Source: Chitinophaga sp. E66 (GTDB lineage Bacteria > Bacteroidota > Bacteroidia > Chitinophagales > Chitinophagaceae). Taken from it: a stretch of 64,000 bases of DNA. This document shows, one piece after another, positions 9,284-19,564 of the stretch; the stretch's first letter is position 1, and each line of letters starts with the position of its first letter. The translations under genes and the position numbers were made by a program. The stretch spans positions 1,054,001 through 1,118,000 of the forward strand of contig CP079103.1 in assembly GCA_019285755.1 (NCBI GenBank), written 5' to 3'. The notes under the pieces are model-generated. The model did not search any database, was not told where the DNA came from, and saw only the letters and a list, made by a program, of their open reading frames with translations.

Positions 9284-10136
9284 TAAAGGAATGGCTGGAG
9301 TCATACCAACCTGTCAATAGGAAGAAGCCACGGCCGCTTTACGGGAGATTATGCAGGAGGTCGCCCTTGCCGGCCTTTCCAGGAGCGGATTCTATGATAA
9401 AGCTGCCTTTTACGGCGGCACGGCATTACGTATATTTTACAAACTGGACCGTTACTCCGAAGATCTGGACTTTTCACTGTTAGAAGATAATGAACAGTTT
9501 TCTTTTCAACCCTACATGGATGCAATTATCGAGGAATTTAATGCATTGGGCATGCAGGTTGTCATCGGAGAAAAGAAGAAAACAGCGCAATCCAATGTTG
9601 AATCGGCCTTTCTAAAATCCGAAACCATTTGGAAAGAATTGGTGTTGGAAAGTATTGTTCCGGCGCAACATATAGAGCAGGTCGCTCGCATTAAGATTAA
9701 GATTGAAGTTGACAAGAAGCCGCCATTAGGATTTACAACAGAAGAAAAACTGCTTACCAGGCCTTTTTCCTTTTATGTGAACTGCTTTTCCCTTCCGGAC
9801 CTTTTTGCAGGCAAAATGCATGCATTACTATTCAGGCAATGGAAGAATAATGTAAAGGGTCGGGATTGGTACGATCTGGAATGGTATATAAAGCGTGGGG
9901 TACCGTTGAACCTACACCACTTTTTGCTAAGGGCGCAAGGGAGTGGTAGCTGGGAGAAACCAGATATTACCGAAGCTGCGTTTCGTGAACTGCTTCGGGA
10001 AAGAATCGATACGGTGGACCTGGTGCGGGCCAAAGATGATATCGCGCGTTTTATCAGGGATCCGAAGGTGCTCGATATCTGGTCGCCAAAGTACTTTCAC
10101 GACCTGGCTTCGCAAATCCAATTTCTTAAAAGCTAA
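9280..10136 (+). CDS. AbiEii/AbiGii family nucleotidyltransferase toxin
   Basis: A toxin of the DUF1814 nucleotidyltransferase family; MenT relatives add nucleotides to tRNA acceptor ends. The motif YGGTALRIFYKLDRYSEDLD is the G(S/T)x9-12DxD signature. Further in are ARIKIKIEVDKKPP, DLFAGKMHALLFRQW and GRDWYDLEWYIKRG, all typical of AbiEii. One G is missing near 9320, after QPVN; with it the N-terminus reads NREEATAALREIMQEVALAG. The ATGA overlap with the antitoxin is the usual coupling. It is AT-rich like abiEi. The role is likely abortive phage resistance or plasmid-type addiction. Confidence 0.92.
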
Positions 10137-10314
10137 CCTGTTTGACTATTCTTCGTCATGCTGTATTTAGCCTTACCCATTGTGTTCTAGCATGGAATTT
10201 GTAACTACCGTAGGGGATGTGCCTCCGGCAACCGTCTTGTATCAGACGGAAACCGTTCACAATCAAGACATCAAGATAACATTTCGCAGCTTAACACTTA
10301 AACAAACATCGAAT

Positions 10315-10927
10315 ATGAAAAAACTGTTTTTGGCCCTTGCAGTCATCAGCGGCCTGACCGTATCCTCTGCCAAAGCCCAAAAAATGATCCGCTTCGGCTT
10401 CAAAGGTGGCGCCAACCTCGGTAAGATCGACGGAACAGGTTATGACGGCGCTTTCAAACTCGGCTGGCACTGGGCGGCTTCGCACAGATCAACCTCATGA
10501 AAGGCTTCGGCATCCAGCCCGAACTGATCTATTCCAGCTCCAAAACCGAAGTAACCAACACCAACGAATTTGAACTGGAAAACCAATTGAACGACGTTAA
10601 AGAAAACAAACCAAAATTGGATTATCTTTCCATCCCGGTACTGGCCAACATCGACTTGGGATCTCCCCGCTTTAAACTGCAGGTAGGCCCCAGTTCAGCA
10701 TCATGACCAGCAAAAAGCGCAATGTGTTCGAAGAAGGGAAAGAAGCCTTTAAAGGCGGCGATTTCGGCGCTGTTGGCGGCCTCTGGCTCCAGCTCCCCAT
10801 CGTAAACATTAGCGCCCGCTACGTGATCGGCCTGTCCAACGTAAACGACATTACCCTCGAAAACGGGACCAATCCCGACAAATGGAGGAATCAATCTATT
10901 CAACTGGGCGTAGGTATCACCCTCTAA
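10315..10927 (+). CDS. PorT-family outer-membrane beta-barrel protein
   Basis: A small barrel of about 204 residues with signal peptide MKKLFLALAVISGLTVSSAK and cleavage after AQ. Then RFGFKGGANLGKIDG, GFGIQPELIYSSSK, LDYLSIPVLANI and a terminal strand, QLGVGITL. This is the pattern of the outer-membrane beta-barrel domain common in Bacteroidota. Two base losses, near 10470 and 10690, break it. A strong terminator follows directly, so it is probably monocistronic. Function unknown. Confidence 0.85.
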
Positions 10928-10949
10928 GTTTTACCTACAACTGAGCGAT

Positions 10950-10980
10950 GACCGCTCCCGGAAACGGGGCGGTCTTTTTT
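10950..10980 (+). terminator. Terminator after the PorT-like gene
   Basis: GACCGC...CCCG pairs with CGGGGCGGTC around a GAAA loop, with one bulged base, followed by six T. Confidence 0.85.
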
Positions 10981-11134
10981 ACTCCAAGGCAACCCCTTGC
11001 CCCCTTCCCGCGTTTTCCTATTTTGGCATAGTCTTTACCAATGGCATTAAAGTTGACTATATAGACATGTTCTATTTTCAGGGACATATATAGGGGGAAT
11101 CCTGACAATCTGTCCCGATACTTAAAACTGACAA

Positions 11135-13529
11135 ATGAATACATTTTTCTTGGGCAATACAGAGGAAGAGATGGAGTTTATGCCCATCATTCCACTCAAT
11201 GAAGACGGTGAAGGACAGGAAGAAGACCAGATTCCCGAAGAACTGGCGATATTGCCGCTCCGCAATACCGTCCTTTTCCCCGGCGTCGTACTCCCCATTA
11301 CCGTGGGAAGGGACAAGTCGATCAAGGCCGTAAACGATGCGTACAAGACTGACAAAATGATAGGGTAGTCGCACAAAAAGACAGCAATGTAGAAGAGCCC
11401 GGCGTCAGCGACCTCAACGAAGTAGGCACCGTAGCCAAAATCGTGAAGCTGATCAAAATGCCGGATGGCGGCACCACCATCATCATCCAGGGGCGTAAAC
11501 GATTCAAGATCAAAGAATTGGTTACAGATGATCCGTACTTTAAAGTGCGGTATGAGTTATTGAACGATGAAATAGCTGAAAACGATTCCGAGTTCGACGC
11601 CTATGTTTCTTCCATCAAAGACCTGGCCGCCCAGATCATCGCCCTCAGCCCTCAGCTCCCCTCAGAAGCCAGCATCATCCTCAAAAACATCGAGAATGCG
11701 CCTTTCCTTATCCACTTCGTGTCCAGCAACCTGAACAGCGACGTGAAGGAGAAACAACGCATACTAGAGATCAGCAACCTCCGCCAGCGCGCAGAAGTGC
11801 TCATGAAGCTCCTGCAGCTGGAACTGCAGCTGGCCGAACTGAAGAACAAGATCAACAACAAGACCAAACAGGACCTCGATAAGCAACAGCGCGACTACTT
11901 CCTCCAGCAGCAGATGAAATCCATCAAAGAAGAGCTGGGTGGGGATTCCAACGACCGCGAGATCAAGGAAATGCAGCGCAAGGCCGAGACGAAGAAGTGG
12001 CCGGACGCTGCCAAAGACCTGTTTACCAAAGGCATCGAAAAGCTGGAGCGCATGCACCCCAGCACCCCGATTACTCAGTAGTCTATAATCACCTCGATCT
12101 CATGCTCGACCTGCCCTGGCAGGATTATACCATCGACAGCTACGATCTGAAGAAGGCAAAGAAAGTACTGGATAACGACCATTACGGGATGGACAAGATC
12201 AAGGAGCGCATCCTCGAATACCTGGCCGTTCTGAAACTGAAAGGCGACATGAAATCGCCGATCCTGTGCTTCGTAGGCCCTCCCGGTATCGGTAAGACCT
12301 CCTGGGCCGTTCCATCGCCAATGCCATCGGCCGCAAGTACGCGCGCCTGAGCCTCGGCGGCCTGCACGACGAAAGCGAGATCCGCGGTCACCGCAAGACC
12401 TACATCGGCGCCATGGCAGGCCGTATCCTGCAAACCATCCGCAAGGTGAAATCCTCCAACCCGGTGATGATCCTCGATGAGATCGACAAGATCGGCAACG
12501 ACTTCCGTGGCGATCCGGCGTCCGCCCTCCTGGAGGTGCTGGATCCCGAACAGAACAGCACGTTTTACGACAACTACCTGGAGCTGGAGTACGACCTGAG
12601 CAAGGTCCTCTTCATCGCCACCGCCAATAACCTCGGTGCCATCCCCACGCCCTCCGCGACCGCCTGGAGATCATTGACCTCAGCGGCTATTCCATCGAGG
12701 AAAAGTGGAGATCGCCAAGCGCCACCTGATCCCCAAACAGAAGGAAGCGCACGGGCTGGCAAATGTGAAACTGTCGTTTGCCAATAAAGTCATCGAAAAG
12801 GTAATCGCCAACTACACCCGCGAAAGCGGCGTACGGGAGCTGGACCGCCAGTTTGCGGCCATTATGCGGAACCTCGCCAAAGACGTGGCCCTGGGCAAGA
12901 CGCCCAAGGAAGCCGTGTCCGAAGAAAGGATAGCTCAGGCGCTGGGCAAATCCAAATACACCAACGAGATCTATAAAACGGGCAATCCCCGGGCGTGTCC
13001 GTCGGCCTGGCATGGACGTACGTGGGTGGCGACATCCTCTTTATCGAGTCCAGCCTGTCGGACGGTAAGGGCGACCTGAAACTGACCGGTAACCTGGGTA
13101 ATGTGATGAAGGAATCAGCCGTAACGGCCCTGAGCTGGCTGCAGGCGAATGCCATTAACTACAAGATCGATCCTAAGATATTCCAGCAGAAGACTGTGCA
13201 CGTCCATGTGCCGGAAGGCGCCGTGCCGAAAGATGGTCCCAGTGCCGGCATTACCATGCTGACGGCCCTGGCCTCGGTATACACGGGCCGCCGTAAAACC
13301 TTACCTCGCTATGACTGGGGAGATTACGCTCCGTGGACAGGTATTGCCGGTGGGCGGTATCAAGGAAAAGATCCTCGCCGCCAAGCGTGCCGGTATCAAG
13401 GAGATCATCCTTTGCTGGCAGAACGAAAAGGATATTAACGACATCAATCCCGACTATATCAAGGGTTTGAAGTTCCATTATGTGCGCGAAATGAACCAAG
13501 TGCTCGAAACTGCGTTATTAAAGAGGTAG
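11135..13529 (+). CDS. lon: Endopeptidase La (Lon protease)
   Basis: Lon is the ATP-dependent protease of cytoplasmic protein quality control. About 800 residues are recovered across several frames: the N-terminal substrate domain ([19 protein letters not shown]), a coiled-coil ([20 protein letters not shown]), the AAA+ module with Walker [10 protein letters not shown], then [20 protein letters not shown] and [10 protein letters not shown], and the protease domain with the catalytic Ser in DGPSAGITM and Lys near [14 protein letters not shown]. Breaks near 11366, 12068, 12298, 12645, 12705, 12990 and 13305-13340 are single-base losses. An intact Lon is expected in the living strain. It is flanked by terminators on both sides. 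Confidence 0.96.
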
Positions 13530-13613
13530 GACGCACGGTCCGTTACTCCTGACGCAGCCGTGTCCACAAGTTCACTTGAAAGAGTGAGCGCATGTTGATT
13601 GTTTAAGGGTTTG

Positions 13614-13645
13614 AATAAAGCCATCCGTCACTGGATGGCTTTATT
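13614..13645 (+). terminator. Terminator after lon
   Basis: A perfect 13-bp stem, AATAAAGCCATCC with GGATGGCTTTATT, and a 6-base loop, 85 bases after the lon stop. Confidence 0.8.
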
Positions 13646-13700
13646 CGTTTATGGCATGGCTGTTTGCATAGGGGCTGCGATTACCCAAAGCAAGAGTTGA

Positions 13701-13854
13701 ATATGGTCTCCTTAATATCTCCTTATGGGGTCCTCATAGGGTCAGGATGGGGTCCTCCATGCCTGGTTAATACGGTAGTCCTACTGTTACCCTACCGGAA
13801 CCCTGCCGCACATACGCAGGAACCCTTAGGAATCCCCGGAGATAAGGTGGAGAT
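13701..13854. repeat. Degenerate repeat with an 11-nt period (14 units)
   Basis: Cut every 11 bases from 13701, the sequence reads ATATGGTCTCC, TTAATATCTCC, TTATGGGGTCC, TCATAGGGTCA, GGATGGGGTCC and so on to AAGGTGGAGAT. Neighbouring units resemble each other and the consensus drifts along the tract (later units: ACCCTACCGGA, ACCCTGCCGCA). The register holds without an indel for 154 bases. A 33-nt codon-compatible period would be needed for a coding repeat, and no ORF here looks real. The remainder of the 13646-14040 gap shows no feature I can name. Confidence 0.6.
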
Positions 13855-14040
13855 GATGCGAAAATGAGCAGTAAATGATATAAAGATGGAATACCGGGGC
13901 TAAAAGGTGATTATTTAGCAAAACGGGAAACGTCAGGGCATGGCGATGCCGACGAAGGAGGGCCTGTCGTTTATCTGTTGGGGTTCGCGTGATTTGAAAA
14001 TGAAATACTTACAACAAATTCTTCTTACAATGGCCTGGGC

Positions 14041-14813
14041 CTATTCCCGCTGGATGTGGGGTTGCCCGTTTTCGTCGCGATGTAGTTTGCTGATCGATGC
14101 GGGCGGTATTTCTGAAGGGGCTTTTGGGGAATGGGGTTTGTCTGGAGCCGCTGCCGGCGGTTGTTCTTCCAGGACCGCTATAATATCCGCGGCGTTGTTC
14201 CTGCGGCCCGGGGATAAGCCGGATTCAAAGAACAAGCGCACGCGTACGGTAACCAACAGCGTACCCTTGCCGGGAACTTCTATTGCCATGTCTGCGCCCG
14301 TAAACGGAGTAAAAGCCCCCTCCAGGTCGATGTACATCGCCGAGGCGTCTGAGCCGGTTACCTTGCCGGTGGCAAAGTCGATACGGGTGCCGATGAGCTT
14401 TACTTCCATGCGGACGGCCCCTTCTTTCGCGCAGATCTGCTGGGCGGGGATGTGAAGGATACCGTTTGGGGTAAATTCAATTCCGCGGAAAAGAAGTCTC
14501 TGACGCCCTTGTGCTTGTTGAACCGAAACCCGGTAAGGCCTGCGTGGTTATCGCGGCCCGCTTTCAGGATGGTTTTGTTCAAATGGTTGACATGTGCGCC
14601 GTCGCAGAGGATATCCAGCTCCGTAGAGAGGGCGCTGCGGATAAGGGCGCCTTTTCGGCTGGCCGCGCCGAAGCGTTTGGCGGCGCGTTTGGTCGCCTTC
14701 GACTGCCGGACCTTTTCCGGTGCGGAGCGAAGGAAATATTTACCGTTCCGTTTGTAGCCGATCAGGTCACCCACCTTGCCGGTAAATGTAACTGCTGAAG
14801 TAATTTTTGCCAT
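14041..14813 (-). CDS. DUF6266-like hypothetical protein
   Basis: A basic protein of about 258 residues starting MAKITSAVTFTGKVGDLIGY, with RNGKYFLRSAPEKVRQSKAT next. This N-terminal pattern (GKxGxxxGYxxxGKxxxRxxP) resembles the DUF6266 proteins of Bacteroidota, which are of unknown function. One T is missing from a T run near 14487; adding it joins the N-terminal part to GIEFTPNGILHIPAQQ and to a Pro-rich C-terminus ending GQPHIQRE. It has no signal peptide. It is divergent from porQ and stands alone. Confidence 0.65.
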
Positions 14814-14927
14814 TGAAAATGAATTTGTTGGACATGGAATTTACGAAACATATCCCATACAAAATCTTCACTTTTGTTAATATTCCTAACTATTTCTCCG
14901 CCGGAAGTTCGATCTTTTGTTAAGAAT

Positions 14928-14942
14928 ATTATCATTGATAAT
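14928..14942. promoter_or_regulatory. Palindrome between divergent genes
   Basis: ATTATCA, one base and TGATAAT form a perfect 7-bp inverted repeat between the DUF6266-like gene and porQ. It may be an operator, but AT-rich palindromes also arise by chance. Confidence 0.3.
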
Positions 14943-15038
14943 GAGCGTTTTATGTGCATTTTTAGATTTGTAAGGTTCCGCAGGTGCTATTTGCTGCCCC
15001 AGTTCGTAACTTGCCGGCCTTAATCCGCCAATACCGCC

Positions 15039-16103
15039 TTGAAAATCCGGTTTCTCCTGATATGGCTTTTTCTGCCCTTTGCCGCTACCGCCCAGTTATT
15101 GGGAGGCCGGCAGTCCTACGCGTTCCTGGAACTGCCGCCATCGCCGCAGATCACCGCACTGGGTGGGGTGAATGTGGCGATCCAGAGCAATGACCTCAGT
15201 ATGGCGCTGCTTAACCCTGCTTTATTGCGCCCGGAAATGGGCGGGCAACTACAGGTGAACATGGCCGGGTATAACGGTGGTATCAAATACGGGCATGCTG
15301 CCTTCGGCGCATTCGCCCCGGGCATCGGCACCGCTTTCGCCGCCAGCCTGCAGTATGTCGGATACGGGCAAATGCAGCATACGGATGTGACGGGAATGTG
15401 CTGGGGACCTTCCGGCCGGTGGATTTCACTTTCCAGCTCACCGCCTCCCGCCGCTACCTCGAAAAGTGGCACTACGGAATCACCTTAAAATACATCCGTT
15501 CCTGTTATTTCGATTACAGGTCCGCCGGCCTCGCGGCCGATGTCGGTATTACCTTCACCGATACCGCCCGAGGCTGGCAGGCAGGGCTTGTGGCCACTAA
15601 CATGGGTACGCAGTTCATGAAATATGCCCCGTAGAGAACGCTACGCTGCCCTTCGATCTGCAGGTCGGCGTGTCGAAAAAGCTGGCGCATGTTCCTCTGC
15701 AATTATCCGCCACTATTCATCACCTGCATCAGTTCGATATCCGCTATGAAGGCCCCGACCTGCGCGAAGATATCCGCATCGAAAATGGCGATACGATACA
15801 AGTGAAGGGGCCGGTATCGATAATCTCTTCCGGCATTTTGTGCTCGCCGCACAATGGAATATCGGGAAGTACATCGAGGTGACGGGCGCTTATAACCACT
15901 TGAGACGGCAGGAGTTGTCGATTCCTGAAAGGCGTGGCCTGAGCGGGTTTTCGCTGGGCGTGGGCGTGGTGGTGAAGAAATTTCAGCTGCGTTATGCGCG
16001 GAGCTGGTACCAGGCCGCCATCGGGTTTCATCACATCGGTTGCAGCATTCCTTTGCAACAATGGGGCGGAATCGGTATTTTCGACAAACGGGCCGGCCAT
16101 TAA
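15039..16103 (+). CDS. porQ: Type IX secretion system protein PorQ
   Basis: PorQ is an outer-membrane beta-barrel protein of the type IX secretion attachment machinery, working with PorU, PorV and PorZ to anchor cargo. The signal peptide MKIRFLLIWLFLPFAATAQ leads to the family start GGRQSYAFLELPPSPQITAL, then SNDLSMALLNPALLRPEMGG, and a barrel rich in alternating strands. Breaks near 15395, 15632 and 15825 are single-base losses; the repaired length is about 355 residues, as usual for PorQ. It precedes the ABC genes by 21 bases and may be co-transcribed with them. Confidence 0.87.
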
Positions 16104-16124
16104 ACCCGGGCCGCGCTCCTGTTA

Positions 16125-16901
16125 ATGCTTATGCAACCTGTAATTTCCATACGTAATCTGAATAAAAGCTTCGGCGATAAACAAGTGTTGAAGGATATCA
16201 ACCTTGAAGTGCGCCCCGGCGATATTATTGGTTATATCGGTCCAAACGGCGCGGGCAAGAGCACGACCGTAAAGATATTGATCGGCCTGCTGGGCGATTT
16301 CGACGGGGAGGTGAGCGTGCTGGGTAACGATCTCCGTACCAACACCCTCGCCGTTAAATCCCTCACCGGATACGTGCCCGAAAATGCGGAGATCTATGAA
16401 GTGCTCACGCCTATGGAATACCTCTCTTTCACCGGCCAGCTGTTCGGGTTGGACGATGCCATCATCGCCGAGCGCGCCCAGCGCATGCTCCAGGCGTTCG
16501 GGCTGCTGGAGAACAAGGATCAGCGGATGGATACGTTTTCAAAGGGCATGCGCCAGAAGGTGCTTATCATCTCCGGCCTGCTGCACAATCCCCAGATCGT
16601 TATCCTCGACGAACCGCTTTCCGGGCTCGATGCCAATGCGGTGATCATCGTCAAAGAGATCATCACCCTCCTCAAGAAAGAAAACAGAACGATATTCTAC
16701 TGTTCACATATGATGGACGTTGTAGAAAAAGTGGCCGACCGCATCGTCCTGATCGACGAAGGCAGCATCGTCGCAGACGGTACCTTCCGGGAATTGCAGC
16801 AGTCAGAAACGGAAACCCTGGAACAGGTGTTTGCGCGACTTACCGGCAAACAGCAGCTGAGCGAGCAGGCAGATCAGTTCATTAACGCCCTCGGGCAATA
16901 A
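16125..16901 (+). CDS. ABC transporter ATP-binding protein
   Basis: An intact 258-residue ATPase of an ABC-2-type exporter. Walker A is GPNGAGKST, the signature motif is FSKGMRQKV, Walker B is IVILDEPLSGLD and the switch His is in YCSHMMD. The start could be the ATG at 16125 or the in-frame ATG at 16131. It is followed 12 bases later by a large permease, so the two form the transporter. The substrate cannot be read from sequence; such pairs export antibiotics, lipids or peptides. Confidence 0.93.
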   Translation: MLMQPVISIRNLNKSFGDKQVLKDINLEVRPGDIIGYIGPNGAGKSTTVKILIGLLGDFDGEVSVLGNDLRTNTLAVKSLTGYVPENAEIYEVLTPMEYLSFTGQLFGLDDAIIAERAQRMLQAFGLLENKDQRMDTFSKGMRQKVLIISGLLHNPQIVILDEPLSGLDANAVIIVKEIITLLKKENRTIFYCSHMMDVVEKVADRIVLIDEGSIVADGTFRELQQSETETLEQVFARLTGKQQLSEQADQFINALGQ

Positions 16902-16913
16902 ACCGCGTCGCTC

Positions 16914-18616
16914 ATGAATAAGTTTATGTTGTGGATGGTGGCGCTGTGGAATCCCTTATGGCGCATGCTGGGCGTAGATGTTTCGCAGCTGCAAACCATC
17001 CTGCGGACCAAGCTCATGATAGACGACCGCAGGCCCAACGTCTATAACCGCGGCTCGCGCCAGAGCACTAAGCCCGTGCGCAACAGCGCTATTTATACGA
17101 TGGTGCTGTCGTTTTGATAGGCACCATTTACCTGACGGTCTTTAATGTCACTTCCGATATCCGCCTGCAATTGTTCCTCTGGTTTTCGGTTTACCTGCTG
17201 ACCATGTGCATTACGCTCATCACGGATTTCTCGTATGTGCTCATAGACCCGCGCGACAATTACATCCTGCTGCCGCGCCCGGTGAGCGACCGTACGCTGG
17301 TGGTGAGCAGGCTGCTGCACATCTCCCTTCATATCTCGAAGATCGCCGTGCCGATGAGCCTGTCGGCCTTCATATTCCTCAGTATCGTCCACGGCATCGC
17401 CACAGGATTGTGGTTTGGGCTGCTGGCGCTGATGCTTACGTTCCTGGCGATATTCGTGATTATACCGTGTACCTGCTGGTACTGCGCATTACCTCTGCGG
17501 ACCGCTTCAAGGAAGTGATCAACTCCATGCAGATCGTCTTTTCGATCGTGATGTTCGGTGTGTACTTCGTTGGGCCCCGGGCTTTGCGGAACGTGCAGCT
17601 GGATGGGGTTTTCAATAGCAAAGACTTTCCCTGGCTTGCTTTTGCGCCTACCTGGTGGTTCGCCGGTGCATTTAGCTGGCCGGTGAGCGGCTGGCACCCG
17701 GGCGCTGCCCTCGATCTCGCCCTTACATTCGGTACGCCGCTGTTATGCCTTTGGATAGTGGTTCGCTTCCTGGCGCCGAGCTTTAACCGCAAGATCGCGG
17801 GTATGGGCAGCAGCGACGCGCAGCCTGCAAGAGTAAAGGTGGTGAAGCGCGCTGATTCGTCGGCGCCGTTTTATAAGAAATTGTCGCGCCTGTTCGCGGA
17901 AGAAGGGCAGGAGCGGCTGTCGTTCGAGCTGGTTTGGTTGCTGACGGGCCGCACGCGGGAGTTCAAGCTAAAGGTATATCCTTCCATTGCCTACGTATTC
18001 GTGATGGGGTGGGTATCATCTTTTTCTCCGACAGGGGATCGTTCCGGGAGAAGTGGGGCCAGATACAGGAGACGCCCATTTACCTGTTCCTTATCTACAT
18101 GAGCAGTTTCATTTTCATTACGGCTATTTCCAATCTCATTTACTCTGATAAATACAAGGCTGCCTGGGTGTATTTCGTGGCGCCCCTGGCGGCGCCCGGC
18201 CGGTTGCTCTCCGGCGCCTGGAAGGCTGCCCTTGTGAAGTTTCTCTTGCCGGTGTATATCGCCGTTTCCGTGTTTGCCTGTGCTATCTGGGGCTGCGGAT
18301 CATACCCGACCTGTTGTTGGGGTTCATCAACGTGCTGGTGATCAGTTTGCTGTATGCGCTGATCATTCTCCGGGAATTACCGTTTTCCGCCGCGCCTGAT
18401 CTGGGAGACAATACAGGGAAGATGATGCGAAACTTGCTGGTGATGGCTATCCCGGCCGTGATCGGGCTGGCGCATTTTGTATTGAAGCTGGTAGGCTCGG
18501 ACTCGGGCGTATTGTATTATGGCAGCGTGGGCTTGTTTGCGCTGATATCCGGTGCGGCATTGTACCTGTTGTATGGTTCTTACCGCAACTCTGCCTGGAA
18601 AGACGTAAAAAGCTGA
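16914..18616 (+). CDS. ABC transporter permease
   Basis: The membrane partner of the preceding ATPase, about 568 residues after repair. It has a soluble N-terminal stretch and many hydrophobic segments (LQLFLWFSVYLLTMCITLI, LWFGLLALMLTFLAIFVI, VFSIVMFGVYFV, LFLIYMSSFIFITAISNLI, LGFINVLVISLLYALIIL, then two more before the end). A cytosolic loop carries FAEEGQERLSFELVWLLTGR. Breaks near 17105, 17455, 18010 and 18290 are single-base losses. The stop TGA lies inside the downstream terminator stem. I know of no solved member of this family. Confidence 0.85.
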
Positions 18617-18635
18617 CGGGTTGCGCCAGCTTTTT
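18607..18635 (+). terminator. Terminator after the ABC permease
   Basis: AAAAAGCTG pairs with CAGCTTTTT across an 11-base loop. The permease stop codon is inside the stem. Confidence 0.7.
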
Positions 18636-18650
18636 GTAGTGATATAATGA

Positions 18651-18678
18651 CAGGCAGTGCTTCCGCGCTGCCTGTTTT
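18651..18678. terminator. Hairpin between convergent genes
   Basis: CAGGCAGTGC pairs with GCGCTGCCTG (one G-T pair) around TTCC, followed by TTTT on the plus strand. It lies between the ABC permease and pdxJ, which converge. Confidence 0.65.
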
Positions 18679-18690
18679 GTTAGGATTGGG

Positions 18691-19418
18691 TTAGTCCTGC
18701 AGCTGGCGCTTGTACAGCTGGATGGTGTTTTCCAGTCCGAGGTACAGCGCGTCGCAAACCAAAGCGTGGCCGATGGACACTTCTTTCAGTTGGGGATGTG
18801 CAGCTTGAAGAAGCGGAGGTTCTCGAGGTTGAGATCGTGACCGGCATTGATATCGAGCCCGATTTCCGATGCCGCGCGGGCGGTGTCTTTATAGTCGTTG
18901 AACAACCGGAAGTTTTGCGGTTGCGTGCGTGCGTTGGCGTATTCTTCGGCGTAAGGGCCGGTGTATAGTTCGATACGGTCTGCTCCTGCGGATTTGGCGG
19001 CTTCCACTTTGCTGACGTCTGCGTTCAGGAAGATGGAGACGCGGATGCCGGCAGCTTTAAGGGTGCCGATAACGTCTTTGAGGAATGACTGGTATTGCAC
19101 GGTATCCCAACCGGTATTGGAAGTGATGGCGCCGGGGATCGGGGACGAGGGTGCACTGATGGGGCTTTACGTCCAGCACGAGATCCATGAAGTCGGTAGA
19201 AGGATAGCCTTCGATATTGAATTCGGTGGTGACAAGCGGTTTGAGATCGCGCACGTCCTGGTAACGGATATGGCGTTCATCTGGCCGTGGGTGAACGGTG
19301 ATACCGTCTGCCCGAAGCTTTCGCAATCCTTCGCTACTTTCAGAATATCCGGAAGGTTGCCGCCGCGGGCATTGCGCAGGGTGGCAAACTTGTTGATGTT
19401 AACACTCAGTTTCGTCAT
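18691..19418 (-). CDS. pdxJ: Pyridoxine 5'-phosphate synthase (PdxJ)
   Basis: PdxJ condenses 1-deoxyxylulose 5-phosphate with 3-amino-2-oxopropyl phosphate to give pyridoxine phosphate. The start [20 protein letters not shown] holds the N-terminal active-site strand. Then come [33 protein letters not shown] (reading into [10 protein letters not shown]), [15 protein letters not shown] and [15 protein letters not shown]. Breaks near 19310, 19140 and 18795 are single-base losses. The usual ending [15 protein letters not shown] is present after the last break, with the stop at 18691. It uses DXP, as does dxr further on in the window. Confidence 0.94.
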
Positions 19419-19517
19419 GACGCAAAATTACGATTTATGCGGGAGGAACGTTGCCGGGGGCGATAAAAATGACGAGCGTTACTGGCGGGATGATGACGGG
19501 CGTTTGGGGATAAAAAA

Positions 19518-19541
19518 GCAGCCTCCTGGTGGGGAGGCTGC
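19518..19541 (-). terminator. Terminator after ahcY
   Basis: A 9-bp stem, GCAGCCTCC with GGAGGCTGC, followed on the minus strand by six T; 24 bases past the ahcY stop. Confidence 0.88.
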
Positions 19542-19564
19542 TGCGGATATCTGTTAACCGCTGA

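Noticed and set aside
13664..13867. A 67-residue ORF after lon
   Set aside because: It crosses the 11-nt periodic tract and has no start signal or domain.
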